The notes: generated by a model from the sequence alone, not told the origin. 64,000 nucleotides of DNA from Brachyhypopomus gauderio (GCF_052324685.1 NW_027506963.1:124001-188000), one strand, 5' to 3'. Numbered from the stretch's first letter, positions 42,596-56,428 are shown. Program-made: numbers and translations.

Positions 42596-45500
42596 ATGAT
42601 GAACTCTCAACAGCAGCTGCAGTTCCCCATCTCCGAGGACGCTGCCTACTTCCTTCCAGCTGGACAGGTAATGCTAATGATAGTGTTCAACGTGAATTTA
42701 AAAACACCTTGTTACCTTTCCAAGCTGAAATGATTAGTGTGTGTGTGTCGTAGTACTACCCTCAGTACGTGTCCTTGGCCCAGCAGTTCCCTGTGGTCTA
42801 TCCTGACTGGAGCTCTGCATACGGTGAGGAGAGGCTTTTAACTCAACATAGATTTTGTTAAATGTTAAATGGCCAGTGTAAATGAAGGAGAAAAAAAATG
42901 GGGTGGAGCCTAAGGTTTTATCTGATTGTGCCTTGTTTTCTCCAGGTGAGCCGTATTATTACCCTACGCAGGCCCAGTACCTTTCTTCAGGGCCAACTAC
43001 ACCCATCATATTGAGCTCTGCCCTGCAGCAGCAGGCCCCACCCCCTCAGTATGCCCTGCCCCAGCAGTTCCCTGTAGCCAATGAGCCCACGGGTTTCTAC
43101 TATGGCACCTATCTTGACTGGAGCTCTGCGTACGGTGAGGAGAGGCTCTTAACTCAACATAGATTTTGTTAAATGTTAAATGGCCAGTGTAAATGAAGGA
43201 GAAAAAAAGACTTCTTTTCCCTCTCCACATTGGGGTGGAGCCTAAGGTGTTATCTGATTGTGCCTTGTCTCCTCCAGGTGAGCCGTATTATTACCCTACG
43301 CAGGCCCAGTACCTTTCTTCAGGGCCAACTACACCCATCATACTGAGCTCTGCCCTGCAACAGCAGGCCCCACCCCCTCAGTATGCTCTGCCCCAGCAGT
43401 TCCCTGTAGCCAATGAGCCCACGGGTTTCTACTATGGCACCTATGCTGACTGGAGCTCTGCGTACGGTGAGGAGAGGCTCTTAACTCAACATAGATTTTG
43501 TTAAATGTTAAATGGCCAGTGTAAATGAAGGAGAAAAAAAATGGGGTGGAGCCTAAGGTTTTATCTGATTGTGCCTTGTTTTCTCCAGGTGAGCCGTATT
43601 ATTACCCTACGCAGGCCCAGTACCTTTCTTCAGGGCCAACTACACCCATCATACTGAGCTCTGCCCTGCAGCAGCAGGCCCCACCCCCTCAGTATGCCCC
43701 GCCCCAGCAGTTCCCTGTAGCCAATGAGCCCACGGGTTTCTACTATGGCACCTATGCTGACTGGAGCTCTGCGTACGGTGAGGAGAGGCTCTTAACTCAA
43801 CATAGATTTTGTTAAATGTTAAATGGCCAGTGTAAATGAAGGAGAAAAAAAGACTTCCTTTCCCTCTCCACATTGGGGTGGAGCCTAAGGTGTTATCTGA
43901 TTGTGCCTTGTTTCCTCCAGGTGTGCCGTATTACCCTACGCAGGACCAGTACCAGTCTTCAGGGCCCATCATATTGAGCTCTGCCCTGCAGCAGCAGGCC
44001 CCACCCCCTCAGTATGCCCTGCCCCAACAGCGCAGGAGAGAGTGCCAGCAGGTGAGGAGCTGGAAAGGTTGCCTGCTTGAACCTGGTCTCACTCCCAAAA
44101 ACCATGTCCCACAGATTAGAATACCAGAACCCAAACAGGGTGGATGTGATGTCACGGAAGAGATTATGTCCGGGGCAAGAAACGCATCTACGCCCACACC
44201 CATTCAGCTGAGCTCAATACGAAAGGCCTATGTATATGCTTACATTACGTTAAAATGTTTGTAATTGCTCCAAATTTGACAATGTTCCCCACTCTTTTCC
44301 TCAGACTGTGGTCGCAGTGCAGACCGATGATGAAAGCACGCCACCTACAGCTACTGTAGTGATTCCACCCGGTAAGTGTGTTTTCTTAATGTTATTATAT
44401 CATGTTTTTGTATTTTATTAACTTGGAAACCGAATTGAAATTGCACCTTGTTCAGATGACCATGGGAAACCTGTGTCTATGCCAGCAGCTGCCTCAACCC
44501 CCCCGCCTCCATCTAAGGTGCCCGAGCTGGTGGTTCCTTCAAAACTGACAACGGAGCCTAACCTGTCCCAGGGTCTCCAACTGGCCTCACCACTGAGCAC
44601 AGTGCCTGTTGGACAAGACTCCGATTTCGGAGCGTCTGCCTCCCCGCCACCTCCTCTGACGGACCTTCCTCCAGCAGACATCCCTGCTCTTGAGCCCAAG
44701 ATGGGTGAGAGTATGGATGCGCCATTGGTATCGGAAGCAGTGCCCCAAGCAGAGAAGGAGCCTGTTGAGGCCCCTTTGGAGCCAGAGGTATGTGCTACTT
44801 CTGCTGATGGGCCGAAAGCTGAAAACATCTACATTTGGCAAATGTCTATCCAAAGCCAAAATTGCAGTCGCTGCCATTGCTATTCGACCAGTTTCCATAG
44901 TTGAACATGTACAAGGGGTAATGTCATGTCAGAGTTGGAGGAAATTCAGACAAAGAGCGCAATCCTCACTAATATTTAAGGCAGATATAGTGGGGATGTA
45001 TACAACTCTATTGTTTTTGAAGAAATTGTTTTTGGGACAGTCTCTGTTTGCATTAATGAGTCTTAAGAGACTCTGTCATACAGGAGAGAAACCTGTTGAA
45101 TTAGCATTTTTTGACTTTGCCAAAACTATTTTTCCAGATATATTTGTCATCTTTGAAGTTTTCTTAAAAATATTTAAAAGTCTCGTCTCGTTATCGTGAA
45201 CCCAATATCATGTCTCGTCTTTTGAGATGAGTGCCACACTTTGGACACTCCTGCTTTAAAGGCACATGTAAATGGACATTCTACATTGTAGAGCATCATG
45301 GGATTTGCTCTAGAGTCTAGATTGTTTACTAGCCATGCTGGTGTTGTTGGTTTATGCTAGTTTCACTTGGAGCTGTTGGTTACACCCTTAGTGTGAATTA
45401 TAGGGGACTTAGTTGAGCTGATTGTCTTAATTAAGATTGCCCCCCCACCCCCCCTCCAGCCTCCAGTTTCGAGGTCCTCACAGTGCCAGCGCAAAAGTCC

Positions 45501-46163
45501 ACGCAAGATCATCACCAGTGTCTCATTCAGCAACGACATCCAGCTGAACAAGGCGGAGAAGGCGTGGAGGCCCTCAATGAAGAAGGTGCGCGCCCACAAG
45601 GCTGAAGCTGACGAGGAGAACCTGGAGGTGGCCAAGACCCTGGACCTGCTGCGACGTGTGCGCAGCATCCTGAACAAGCTCACGCCACAGATGTTCCAGC
45701 CACTGATGAAGCAGCTGACGGAGCTGAGCATGGACACGGAGGAGCGGCTCAAGGGAGTCGTCGATCTCGTATATGAGAAGGCCATCTCTGAGCCCAAGTT
45801 CTCCGTGACTTATGCTAAATTGTGTCGCTGCCTGATGATGGTGAGTGTGCACATGCCCACGCGCGAATGGCCAGTTCCACATGTGACCTCTATCTTGTCC
45901 CATGTGTTTCTGCAGCTAAACTGCACCAATGGGACTGAGGAGTTCAGGAGGTTGTTCATGTTTTGTTTATTGTTAAAGCTGGACACTGTAATGCATGCAT
46001 TTCACCAAGTGTTCAGAAACAGCAACTGCCCTCCCAAGACTTCTGATTGGTCAGAAAGGGAGGAATGAACTGCTTTGATCTGTGTCCTCTGTCCATGCTG
46101 TGCAATTACTGGCCAAGGACACAGAATAATGAAAGAGCATAATTTAGCAGAGTGTCTGAAGAG

Positions 46164-46251
<88 letters not shown>

Positions 46252-47803
46252 GTCTGTCTGTACGTCTGACTGACTGACTGACTGTCTGACTGATGCCAAT
46301 GTACATAAATTAACAAAAGGCAACTTTTTCTTATCTGTGATGGCAGTTAAAGTAGTATGTGTTGAGCAGTGATATTTCAAGCTTATCCTAAATTTGCACA
46401 CAGGTCAGAAAGCAAAATTTGCACCCTGGCTACATTCATCTGTGTTAATGTTGCTAGTCATGAAAAAACCTCTTATTCACTTGTGCTTGTTGCTTGCTCT
46501 TCATGGTACCCAGCTGAAAGTGCCCACCTCTGATAAGTCAGGAGGCACAGTGAATTTTGGAAGGCTGCTGCTCAATTGCTGCCAGAAGGAGTTTGCGAAG
46601 GACAAGGACAGCAACGAGCGCAAGCAGAAGGAGCTGGAAGCCGCATCAGAGGTGCGACAGTCTCACCATCTTGATAGTGCACCTTCCCTCCAAGTGCACA
46701 TCATTGGATGTGTATTGTTAGAGTGAAGTCCAGTCGTTTTAGTCGTGTTAAATGTGCCGTATATCCGGGCCTCGTCTCGTGTTAACGCCAACCCCCGATA
46801 TTTCCCGCCAGGATGAGGAGCGTCAGCGCCTGATCGAGGAGCTGGACGCCATGAAGGACGAGGCCCGCCACCGTTCCCTCGGTAACATCAAGTTTATCGG
46901 GGAGCTGTTTAAGGTGGAGATGCTGTCGGAGCTTATATTGCATGACTGTATAGTCAAGCTGCTCCAGAAGAGCCACAGCGAGGAAAGACTAGAGTGTCTC
47001 TGCATCCTACTCTCCACCATTGGCAAGGACATCGAGAAGGCCAAGGTATCATGCGCTTATGTTCCTCCTACCTGGCTGTTAACTCTTGGCGGTAGTTTTT
47101 ACCAGGCAGTAGCCACACGCATGCTAACGAGAGTCTTGTTTTTGACTAATCAGCCCAAAATGGACCACTATTGCAGCTACATAAGCAAAATAATAAACGC
47201 GAGGAAGACCTCATTGAGGATCCGCTGCAAACTGCAAGATGTCCTGGACCTCAGACAGGTAAGTGTTACACACCCATCCGTTGGACTTCTTCAGTGTCTC
47301 TACAAATGTTTCCTTGCTTTCATTAATTTATACTCGAATGCTTACTGTACAAGTATAGTTTATAGAACAGCCGTTGACCAGCTTCAGTATTTGAGTGTGG
47401 AGGTTTCATTGCTAGTCATGCAGAGGTGGTTGGACTGCTTTCCTTTTGCAGGTTTGCTTTTCTTAATTGCCCATCCTGACAAGGTGGCTGCCGTGTTGAA
47501 TGCATTTTGAAAGCGCTCCTCTCTTTCCAACTACGGTAGAATAACTGGGTGCCCCGGAGGGGTGACCAGGGCCCCAAGACCATCGTCGAGATCCACAAAG
47601 AGGCAAACTTGGAGGAGCAGAGGGAGCAGATCAAGGTACCTGAGCAGCTCCTGTCTAAAAAGGACTCCAGTCGGGCGTGTTGGTCGCGACGGGGCCCACC
47701 CGTCCGGAGGCCGCATCACCCAACATCAGGAAGATGCCTGGAATTCGGTGCCCATCATTACCAAGACCAGGGTCCCGGCGGGTCCTTTAAAAGGCTTAAA
47801 TAA
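42596..47803 (+). CDS. eIF4G-like translation factor, unit 2
   Basis: Second complete copy with exons 42596-42667, 42754-42823, 42946-43134, 43278-43466, 43589-43777, 43921-44051, 44115-44207, 44305-44371, 44456-44787, 45460-45840, 46514-46651, 46812-47045, 47154-47258, 47540-47803. The product differs from unit 1 by one residue that I noticed (exon 14 ARKTSLRIR, unit 1 ARKSSLRIR; Thr is the usual eIF4G residue). It shares the CT donor after 44207 and the frameshift past MIF4G, so both defects predate the unit 1/2 split. Domain evidence is as for 18280-23479. Confidence 0.85.
42946..43777 (+). repeat. Three tandem 189-bp coding exons, unit 2
   Basis: Same three-exon array as 18630-19461; one synonymous-looking difference at the end of the third copy (GCGTACG here, GCATACG in unit 1). 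Confidence 0.92.
46166..46251. repeat. (CTAT)n tetranucleotide repeat, unit 2
   Basis: Longer, purer allele of 21850-21926. Confidence 0.93.
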
Positions 47804-48573
47804 AAGATTTTTAAGGTCTTTAAATGTATTGAATTACATTCTTTTTTGAAGAGTGGCATTAAATTTCATCTAAGGGGAGTGAAAAAGCTATTAATGTCCA
47901 AAAAGACAAAAAATATTTTCAATTCTACTTCTACAGCGCAAGTCTCAGTCTAACCACACAGTAAAAAAGAAGCATGGTTGGACTAGTATAACACGGCTAA
48001 ATCAGCCACAGTTTCATTTCAAATTAAATTCAAATACCAATTAAAACAGTAGTATTTTGAACCCGTGACTGTTCTTCTATAAAAACATTCACATACACAC
48101 AGTAGCGCCATTCACTCTAGTTCTCTTGCCAAGTGCATGTGTGCCATGTCTTGCTATTTGTTATCCATCTTAAAATCAATTTATTTACTTAAAAAACCAA
48201 GGGCTAATGCAGGAATACCCTCAACTTGGTGATGTCGCCTTAAAGATTATCCTACCTTTTGCTTCGACATATTTGTAGAAATATTGCCATATTTGAGGCA
48301 AGGTTCTCAAAAATGACCATTCAAAAGTAAATACTGCAATCGTGCACAAATGATTTGATGATTTGAGGCTGTGTTTATCAGACATTGTGCTAATAATTTG
48401 CAAGGCAAAGCAGGTCTCACATTAACATGGACTACCTGAAAGCTTTGGAGGGGCCCAGCTTGAGAATTCATGTTTTTGCCATGGTAATGGTCTTAATTTT
48501 TATTCTTGGAGGTCTTAAGTCATTAAATTTGTAGGTCAACAATGTGCAGATACTCTGCAAGACGCGGCCCATC

Positions 48574-49061
48574 CACATTGCCTGCAGGACATAAGAATTT
48601 GGCTGTCCAATAATTTTTAAAAATGGAATGATGGCCAAACAGAGGCTATTTTATTTTTATTTTTTTATCCAGACAGTGTTACACCAAATGCTAAACATCT
48701 GGAGCCTTTATTAATAAATACTCAGAGCTACGTAAGGAATCTCGGCGTTCTCTTTGATTCCACACTTACATTTGATAAACAGATAGTACCAGTTTTTATC
48801 AGCTAAGGAAAATCTCTAAGCTCAAATCTATTTTAACTTTTAAAGATATGGAAACAGTTGTTCATGCTTTTATTACATCATGGCTTGATTACTGTAATTC
48901 TCTGTATTTGGGTATCAACCAATCAGCTCTGTCACGCCTTCAGCTTGTTCAAAATGCAGCAGCTAGGCTCCTGACTGGAACTAAGAAAAGGGAGCATATT
49001 TCTCCAGTGTTGGCCTCCCTACATTGGCTGCCTGTTAAGTTCAAATTAAATTTAAGTTAAC
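48574..49061 (+). mobile_element. L2/CR1-like LINE fragment across the unit 2/3 boundary
   Basis: This is a copy of the LINE remnant at 24250-24737 with the same broken reverse-transcriptase blocks; the open stretch 48848-49060 encodes the same 70 residues. I saw no sequence change against unit 1 over this stretch. Confidence 0.83.
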
Positions 49062-50201
49062 CTTACAAATTCATGTTTGACTGAATATGCCCTCTTAAAG
49101 TATGTAGGCATACCGTACTATTTTCATGTTTAACTGAATAAACCATTGAACACGAGTAGCCTACATTTTATTGAGCATGTTTTTTTTCTTCAAGTATCAA
49201 AGTAGAACAGCTTTCTCAAGCAGTCATTGATGCATTTTGGAAACAGGAGATCCTCTGTATTAAGAACCCTTATCTCAAAAATGGACTTTTAATCATTACT
49301 TGGGTAGCACGCATATTCCGAATGAGCCATTTTAATCTAGATTAATTAAGATTAGTTTCAAGATTTCAGTGAGATTAATCTAGATTTAAAAAATTAATCT
49401 ATGGCCACCCCTAATTTTAAATAAAGAAAATATTGTCACTTTCAGAGCAAGATAGCCCATAGTCGTCTGACAAAAAGACAGAAAACTATCATTTAAAATT
49501 GGGTGAATGCTATTGTCTAATTGCTTGTTTTGACATTGTATTATTTCAGACCTAGTAGAATTAACCCTGCCAAGGCTGAAATTTCAGGATCTCCAGGACA
49601 TCACCTCTCCTTCGTGCCAGAAATTACAGAGCAATTATCCATCTTTTATTATTCAAATGCATCAATAATCAATATCAATGCATACATCAAATCATTGAGG
49701 ATGCAGCTCTAGCACTAATATGCCTAAAACTACGAGGATTTTCGAAAGGCAAAGCAGATACTGACTAGCTCATTTTATATGTGTTTCATGAGCATTTTAC
49801 ACATATTTTTTCGTGCTAAAGAATAAATGTGTTAGCGGTACGTATAATGCAATGGCCAATTCACTGAATCCTGCTAAAAAGTAAACTAAAATATATATTG
49901 AATCACACTTGCTGCAAACTTCGTTTTGATGTTCATTATATTCATTATATTTGTTGTAATGAAACATACTTGCACATTGTGTTAGAATTTGCGTATATGT
50001 GCGATATTTGTATACATGTGTTATCTGTGTAATTCTTATTCTTAAGAGTCCTAGAATTCTTGATGGTCAGTAATGGTAGTCCAGGGCTGTGGTGATACAG
50101 CCATAGCAGGGGGTAATTTGGGGTGGTAAGAGGGGCCAGGGCAGTGGGTTGATCCTTCATCCATTTCATCTTCCCCCTGCTGTTACCTCATTATTTATTA
50201 T

Positions 50202-50306
50202 TATTTATTAGCTATTATTGGAACTAATAAGAAGCCAGCAACCTGTGATCTTAGTGGATGTGGGGGTTCGTAATTGGAAATAAGTTCTTGGATGTAATCA
50301 GGAGCA
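50202..50306 (-). mobile_element. Antisense LINE scrap, unit 3
   Basis: Copy of 1497-1601. One substitution changes PPRPLRS to PPHPLRS, as expected for a neutrally drifting remnant. Confidence 0.6.
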
Positions 50307-50840
50307 ATGGGGTCATGGCGAGGGTCCTGCCTCAAGAGCACGGTGGTAAATATAGGTGTGTTGCATATCTTTAAAAATCTCTTGATTGTTTTTACAGGGC
50401 ATGCCTGCCTGCTTGAGGCCATTCCTGCCCCCAACGGTAGAATAGCACTCCACAAGTCTTGCCTACCATTTCTTGTGCGACATGTTCATGGCATTTCATA
50501 TGGCACCCAAAGGGGGGTCAATAATGATTTGTGATTAATTTTGTAGAAGCATCACCTGTAGAACTGTTACTTTTAGACGCATGCTTCATCTGTGCAAGAT
50601 GCAACCCTAACAAATCATACTAACAAAAAAACTGGTCATACCTGAGCATGTTTTGGGCAAGTATTTACACCACATGGGTTAAGAACTCTTCTGGTGTTTC
50701 ATTTTTAAGATTAAGGTCACTCATGGTGTTCTTTTTAGGTGACCTGGATGTGTTAGTGGGCGAATGCACCTCTCTCCTCATATAAAAACATTGTTTTTCA
50801 TGTTAACATGTCTTATTCTTTGCCTCTGCCTGCAGATAAA

Positions 50841-51385
50841 CCTATTCCTGATGTCTCATGGATCCCTCATGCCTGTGCTATTTTCTAGCTCCACCCTTTT
50901 AGCTGTGCTGCCATAGCTAGATTTGCTGGAGCCTTGCACACTATAGTCCATTAATTTATACTTCTCTGTACTAAGACATGTCTAATGATCTTGTCTCTCC
51001 TCTTGATGAGGTAAACCTACTCCTGACATCATGCTGCTACTGAGTCTCAACCTGTTCCAGCTGTTATGGTCCCCCTGCTTCACCCCAACTCCACTGCGCT
51101 GGACAGATGTTCCTGTGCCAGATGTTTTTCAGACATACGTACACCCAGCAAATCCTTAATCAGAACACACTGACATGTTGTTCATTCCTTTATCTGTGTG
51201 TCTGCACCTCACTTAGAATCTCTCTCCCTGGACTTTTCCATCCCCCTACATCCAGTCTACTGTACCTCCTCTCCTGATAAGGAGAACACCAATCACACAT
51301 ATGGTTTATTATTCTTACCAAATTGTCTTAAGACACATCTATTTTGTTCTGTATTCAACTACACATATTATCATTAAACTTTAGA
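50841..51385 (+). mobile_element. LINE 3'UTR-like remnant, unit 3
   Basis: Copy of 2136-2680. It carries several substitutions in its first 100 bp (GGATCCCTCATGCCTG where units 1 and 2 have GGAGCCCTCATGCATG). Confidence 0.4.
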
Positions 51386-52102
51386 ACTCTTTCCTGATAC
51401 TTGTGTGTTGTGAATCTGTTCTCCTGGTTCCTGAAGTGTTCACTTAGGGTGACCGGATCAGAGATGGTGAAAAAGAGGACACCTCAGCGTGGGCATATAG
51501 TTGATATTTATATGAAAATGCTTTACTGGCCCTTAACAAACACTGCAGGAAAAAAACACTGCCCTTAAAGGCTATTTGAACTCTTTTACATTTAAAATGT
51601 GCAAAACACAATTATACATTTCCATGACATTCTGTGCTGTGATAAATCATGTGTGGCTCTTTCTCATCAAGTCAAAGTGTTTGTGTTCTTCTTTTCAATG
51701 TTTGTCCTTACAAAATAAAAATGGTAGCCTAAAAAATAAATACAAAATTTAAAAATATTCTTTGTATTGGCACAAAATTAGTCATTTAAAAAATTGTACA
51801 CTAAGCCTATGGCTGATACTTTTCAGTCCACCTCATATTGGGCGTATTTTTCAGCAGACTGAATCTTTCCCAACAGTTGACGATTACTCATCATACTTCA
51901 GTTTTACTATTAGCTTACTATTACATCATACTTCAGTGACATGAGATAAGCATGTTAGGTCTCATTGGTGACCCACATGAGGTGAGGTGATGGGGTGAGG
52001 TAACCATCACCCTTCCTCTTCGTCATCGGGCCAAGGTCTCCTTGTTCTCCAGATGTACCATTCTGACGCAAGATCAGTGCAGACAAGCCTAGTAGTTTTC
52101 TT

Positions 52103-52561
52103 GTGAAGTCCTCCACCAGCGAGCTGCTCACCTGCCTGGGTGAGTTCCTGTGCCGACGTTCCTGTCTGCTGAAGGACCTCTCTGCCCATGAGCCCTTGCA
52201 GTGTGTTCGCAGTGTGGACCGCTCCTTGACACTGACAGGATGGCAACAGCAAGGCTTCTTCACTCCAGGCACCGTGGTCTTCCTCTACATGCTGTGTCGT
52301 GACATCGTTTCAGCTGAGGTGGCCACCAAGGAGGAGCTGCAGGCCGTGCTGCTCACCGGTTTGTACGTGTCTTTCTCCTTTGACTGTCATGAGATCAGCT
52401 ACCCAGACAAACCTTTCCTGCTGGAAGAAAATAGAGGGGCCTTTTGGACCCGAGCCCTGGAAATCGTGAACCGGATGAGTGGCAAGATGCTGCATATTAA
52501 TAACAACCTGCAGTATTTTGGACAGATCTTCAATGACCTCAAGAACAGGGTAGATAATTAA
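52103..52561 (+). CDS. CDK5 activator-like domain, unit 3
   Basis: The domain reads the same 152 residues as in units 1 and 2. Just upstream this unit lacks 8 bp (one of two overlapping ATCAGT-type direct repeats, near 52077), which shifts the frame between the possible CTCCAG acceptor and the domain. If that stretch were translated in units 1 and 2, unit 3 would be broken; if translation begins inside the domain or from the nearer CAG at the repeat, it would not matter. AATAAA lies at 52565-52570. Confidence 0.78.
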   Translation: MKSSTSELLTCLGEFLCRRSCLLKDLSAHEPLQCVRSVDRSLTLTGWQQQGFFTPGTVVFLYMLCRDIVSAEVATKEELQAVLLTGLYVSFSFDCHEISYPDKPFLLEENRGAFWTRALEIVNRMSGKMLHINNNLQYFGQIFNDLKNRVDN

Positions 52562-53080
52562 AGCAATAAATAATAAAGTGTTTTTGTTACATTTATTCTT
52601 AGTAAAAAATAAACAACAACAAAAAACAGTACCACATCTTAGTCAAGGGATCCATTTGAGAGACCAAGCTCCCAATCAGTGTGGCCAAGGGACTCTGTAA
52701 ACATTGTTCTGCAGCAACGAATAGAGCTGGAACCACTGCTGTGTGTCTCATTATCCCATGAGCAAAGCACACGTGGATCATCATCACTTTTATTTATAAA
52801 ATGCCTGCCCCTAATTATGCTCTGGGTATTCCCAGGTCTTAACATTATTTAATGCCCGTGTACTGCTGCAAAGTTTAGAATATACACTTATAACTCTTGA
52901 ACTCTGGGCAACTTAGGTAATTAAATCAGTTTTTAATGAATGATAATAAGGAAAGAAGGTAATGTTAATGTCTACCTTCTGCACCTCCAGTCCTGCGTGC
53001 CTTGTGCACAGCAAACAAGCTGTACTGCCTCTGCTTGCTTCAGGGATGTTGTGAGGGAAGCGGCCGGCATGCACCCTTCT

Positions 53081-53095
53081 GGCCACTAGAGGGCC
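53081..53095 (+). promoter_or_regulatory. CTCF-like motif, unit 3
   Basis: Identical to 4368-4382 although unit 3 has substitutions close by on both sides. Confidence 0.5.
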
Positions 53096-53515
53096 TCATC
53101 CCCTGAATACTAGTGGTCTCCATGGATCCATGGATGAAGACATATCCAAAGCAAATGCTTTAGCAGAGCCCTTCAAACAGTCCATATCATTACCAGGTAT
53201 AGTGTGGCCTAAAATGTACATGCAATTACAATTATTCATTTATTATCAAAAACATTTTGTTTATTTGTCATTTGCACAGCAGGTACAGGACATTAGTGCA
53301 CTGAAAGACTTGTGGCGAGGCACAGGGAAAACTCTCCACATAAAGATTGCACAAACACACACACAGAATAAATTAAGTGCTCATTTTGGAAATATTATAA
53401 ACAACATATAAATATACACAAGACTAAGACAGACAGTTAGGGAGGGACTATGTACAAAAGCTCTCCACTGTAGTCAATGTGAGTGTGATGAGAGAGAAGA
53501 AATTGTAAGTACAGC

Positions 53516-53784
53516 TAGGGTGACCAAACGTCCGTATTTACCGGGACATGTCCGTATTTCTCGTCCGGCTTCCCGGGTTTTTTTTTTAAGTGAGGAAATG
53601 TCCTGGTTTTTAAATGACCTTCATCGGGCCATTAATTCTACAGGCACTAGGACCCTGTGCACGGCGCTGCATGACACGCAATCCCTGAGCCTCATCAGTT
53701 GAGCCTCTTCGTACTCAACTGGCAGACAGCGGTCCGGATCCGGGAGAGACGGGAGAATTAATTTTAAAGAGTAGTGTTACGTTC

Positions 53785-53820
<36 letters not shown>

Positions 53821-54318
53821 ACGCTCAACAACTTTCGTTGGAACTCCCATGGTTTGGAGGGAGCCAACAAACCACAGCACTCACTGCTACTTCTGTGCAA
53901 TTGATGTGACTGGGATCAACAGAAAGTTCCGGAGCAGCCTCAAGTATCCTGATCTTCAATCCACACGTCGTCCTGTAGCTCATTGTGATGAAATTCAAGT
54001 ACCTGTCTTTGGAGAACTTCCTGATATTAGTGACAAAGATTCCTCCAGTGTTGTTTTTGCTACTGAACCTCATTTGAACTTGTCTTTAGGAATTTCAATT
54101 AAAATGTTTGATCAGCCTGTCATTAGATTTTCCACTTGTATTTTGAGTATGATTCCAAATCCAGACCTCCATGGGATAATAATTTTGATTTTGAATCTGG
54201 AACTCACTACCATCTGCGCACCATCTTGCATTTTCTTTATAAAAACTTTCTCTGTCTTGTTTGGAATATTTTATTTAATTTAGTGTTATCTTTAATGTTT
54301 ATTTCCTCTGTCTAATTT
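53516..54318 (+). mobile_element. Composite repeat, unit 3
   Basis: Copy of 4801-5590 with an expanded poly-C at 53786-53820 and a substitution changing DEIPVP to DEIQVP. Confidence 0.5.
53786..53820. repeat. Poly-C tract, expanded in unit 3 (35 bp)
   Basis: Homopolymer of about 35 C against 22-23 in units 1 and 2. Confidence 0.85.
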
Positions 54319-54576
54319 CACGATTGTATTTTATTGTACGGTGTACTTGGGTGCTAGAAAGGCGCTATTAAATAAAATGCATCATTATTATTATTATTAT
54401 TATTATTATTTACATTGATCATTTTTATGTTATTTTATTCTCCACACGTGTGTGTGTGATAGAAAAAACTGACGCATCAGTTGTACACAGAAACAGCTGA
54501 TGGGTCAGCAGAGGAATGACAGATAACGTAGTGCTTTCCGTCTCTGCACATTGCTCTGATGCAGGTTACAATAAAC

Positions 54577-55381
54577 CATACCTGTCAAGTTTTGTATTAA
54601 AAAATACGGTACATTTCCCGTATATGACGTCATCATCTAATTTGCATAATCAGTTATTTGCATATAGCTGCAATTGAGGCTGTAGGAGAGACGAAAACAT
54701 CTTTGGAGTGGCAAAAACTGAAGAAAAAACACCCCAAATATGTTTTGAACTACAAATGAATTAAAAAATAAAAAATTTTTAGTGGTATTTCTAGCTACAA
54801 ATGGGGACATCTCCTGGGCATATTTCTGTGCCTTTAGCCCGCGTTTGTGCTTGGCAGATTGTTCATGCTGACGGACATCGTTCCTTCCCCCATGAGAGAC
54901 ACTAAAATCACAGCTACAAATCTTACCGAATGAGTAGCTATGCCCCTTCATGCTCCTCTTTAGGAAAGTAAATTCCCTGTCCCATTCGTCAAAATACTTA
55001 CACGTATGCTTAGCTTTTTTGGCAGGACTGCCTTCTCTCGTTAAATCCGTCTCTGATTTGTTGTTCCAGGTTTGCTCCCACTGTCGACACTAAACCCGCG
55101 AGTTTTCAATTTTTATTTTTTTTAAGCATTCATGTGCCGCTCCAAACAGAATTCTTTCACTAACCTTGCGAGAACTGCCACCTGCAGTAGTCTGGGAGCC
55201 AGTTCTCACAAGGCTAGTGACAGAATTCTGTTTGGAGCGGCACATGAATGCTTTAAAAAAAATAAAAATGAAAAATGAAAATACGGGACAAATACGGGAA
55301 AATAAAAATACGGGATTACGCCGGGACAGAATGGTAAAATACGGGACTGTCCCGGCCAAAACGGGACACTTGACAGGTATG
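54577..55381. mobile_element. hAT-type deletion derivative, unit 3
   Basis: Same 805-bp element and duplication as 5848-6652, with a few substitutions (for example GCAGTAGTCTGG in the hairpin loop where units 1 and 2 have GCAGAAGTCTGG). Confidence 0.87.
55109..55269. repeat. Long inverted repeat, unit 3
   Basis: Copy of 6380-6540; a loop substitution leaves both arms paired. Confidence 0.87.
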
Positions 55382-55760
55382 CAATAAACACACATACAAA
55401 AGTACATGATTACATACTGAATCGCACTATTCAAAGTCCTTCTGCTAATCAGAATGACATGTACATAAATCTTTACTAACCACCCCAAAGTACTTTATTT
55501 TCTGTGTGTGTGTGCGCATGAGAGCATGCGCGCGCACGCGCATGTGTGTGTGTGTGTGATAGAAAGAGAATTCAAAAGGGACAGAGAAAGAGTTTTAATG
55601 TTTGTGTGAGAGTAAGTGTATGTGTGACGCAGGATGTCGATGTGACAAAGATACAGAGTTACAGTTACAGAGATAGTGAAAGATTTTGAGAGAAATATAT
55701 AATAGAAAATGCTATACTGTGCGTGAGAGAAAAAGACAGATATAGACTGTAAATATGTGT

Positions 55761-55765
<5 letters not shown>

Positions 55766-55838
<73 letters not shown>
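55766..55838. repeat. (GT)n microsatellite, unit 3
   Basis: Longest of the three copies. Unit 3 also has a CGCGCACGCGCATG insertion upstream at ~55525-55550. Confidence 0.95.
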
Positions 55839-55839
<1 letters not shown>

Positions 55840-55886
55840 TGCATAGACATGTGTGTGCATAAAAAGCTAGTACGTCAGTAACTCAC

Positions 55887-56063
55887 TTTAGTTTCTCCAG
55901 TTTACAATATGGATCCTCCAATAGAGCAAAGAACTGCTTTACTCCCGAGTCTCCTGGTTTATTGTAATCCAGATTAAGCCCTCTAAGGTGTGACGAGGGA
56001 CTTGACCTTAGAGCTGAAGTTAGAGCAGCACGGCCTTCCTCTGGAATACGTCAGCTACTTAGA
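55887..56063 (-). pseudogene. NLR-type LRR exon with stop, unit 3
   Basis: Copy of 7116-7292; one change near the 3' end (TTTACAATATGG on the plus strand where units 1 and 2 read TTTAAAATATGG). Confidence 0.8.
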
Positions 56064-56428
56064 CTGCAGAGAGAAGGAGATAAACTCCTCACACTTACAG
56101 CTCAACACACAAACACATATGCATGAATGCACACAAAATATCTCACCAACAGATACATGCTTACTTGACATGCTTACCACTATTAACTCCATGCCCACAA
56201 CACATGGAATATGTGGAGAATATTTTACATATATGGAATATTCTGGGAGAAAGATGCAGTTATATGTGTATGTGTGTAAAGAGAGAGAGAGGGAGAGAGA
56301 GATTGAGCAAGTAAGAGAGAGAGAGCACTGTGTGTTTGATAAATATGGTGATAATGAGTGTTATAGAAAGATCAAAAGTGTGAGAGAACAACAAAGAGAT
56401 GGAGAAAAGACTGTGGCACTAATAATGA

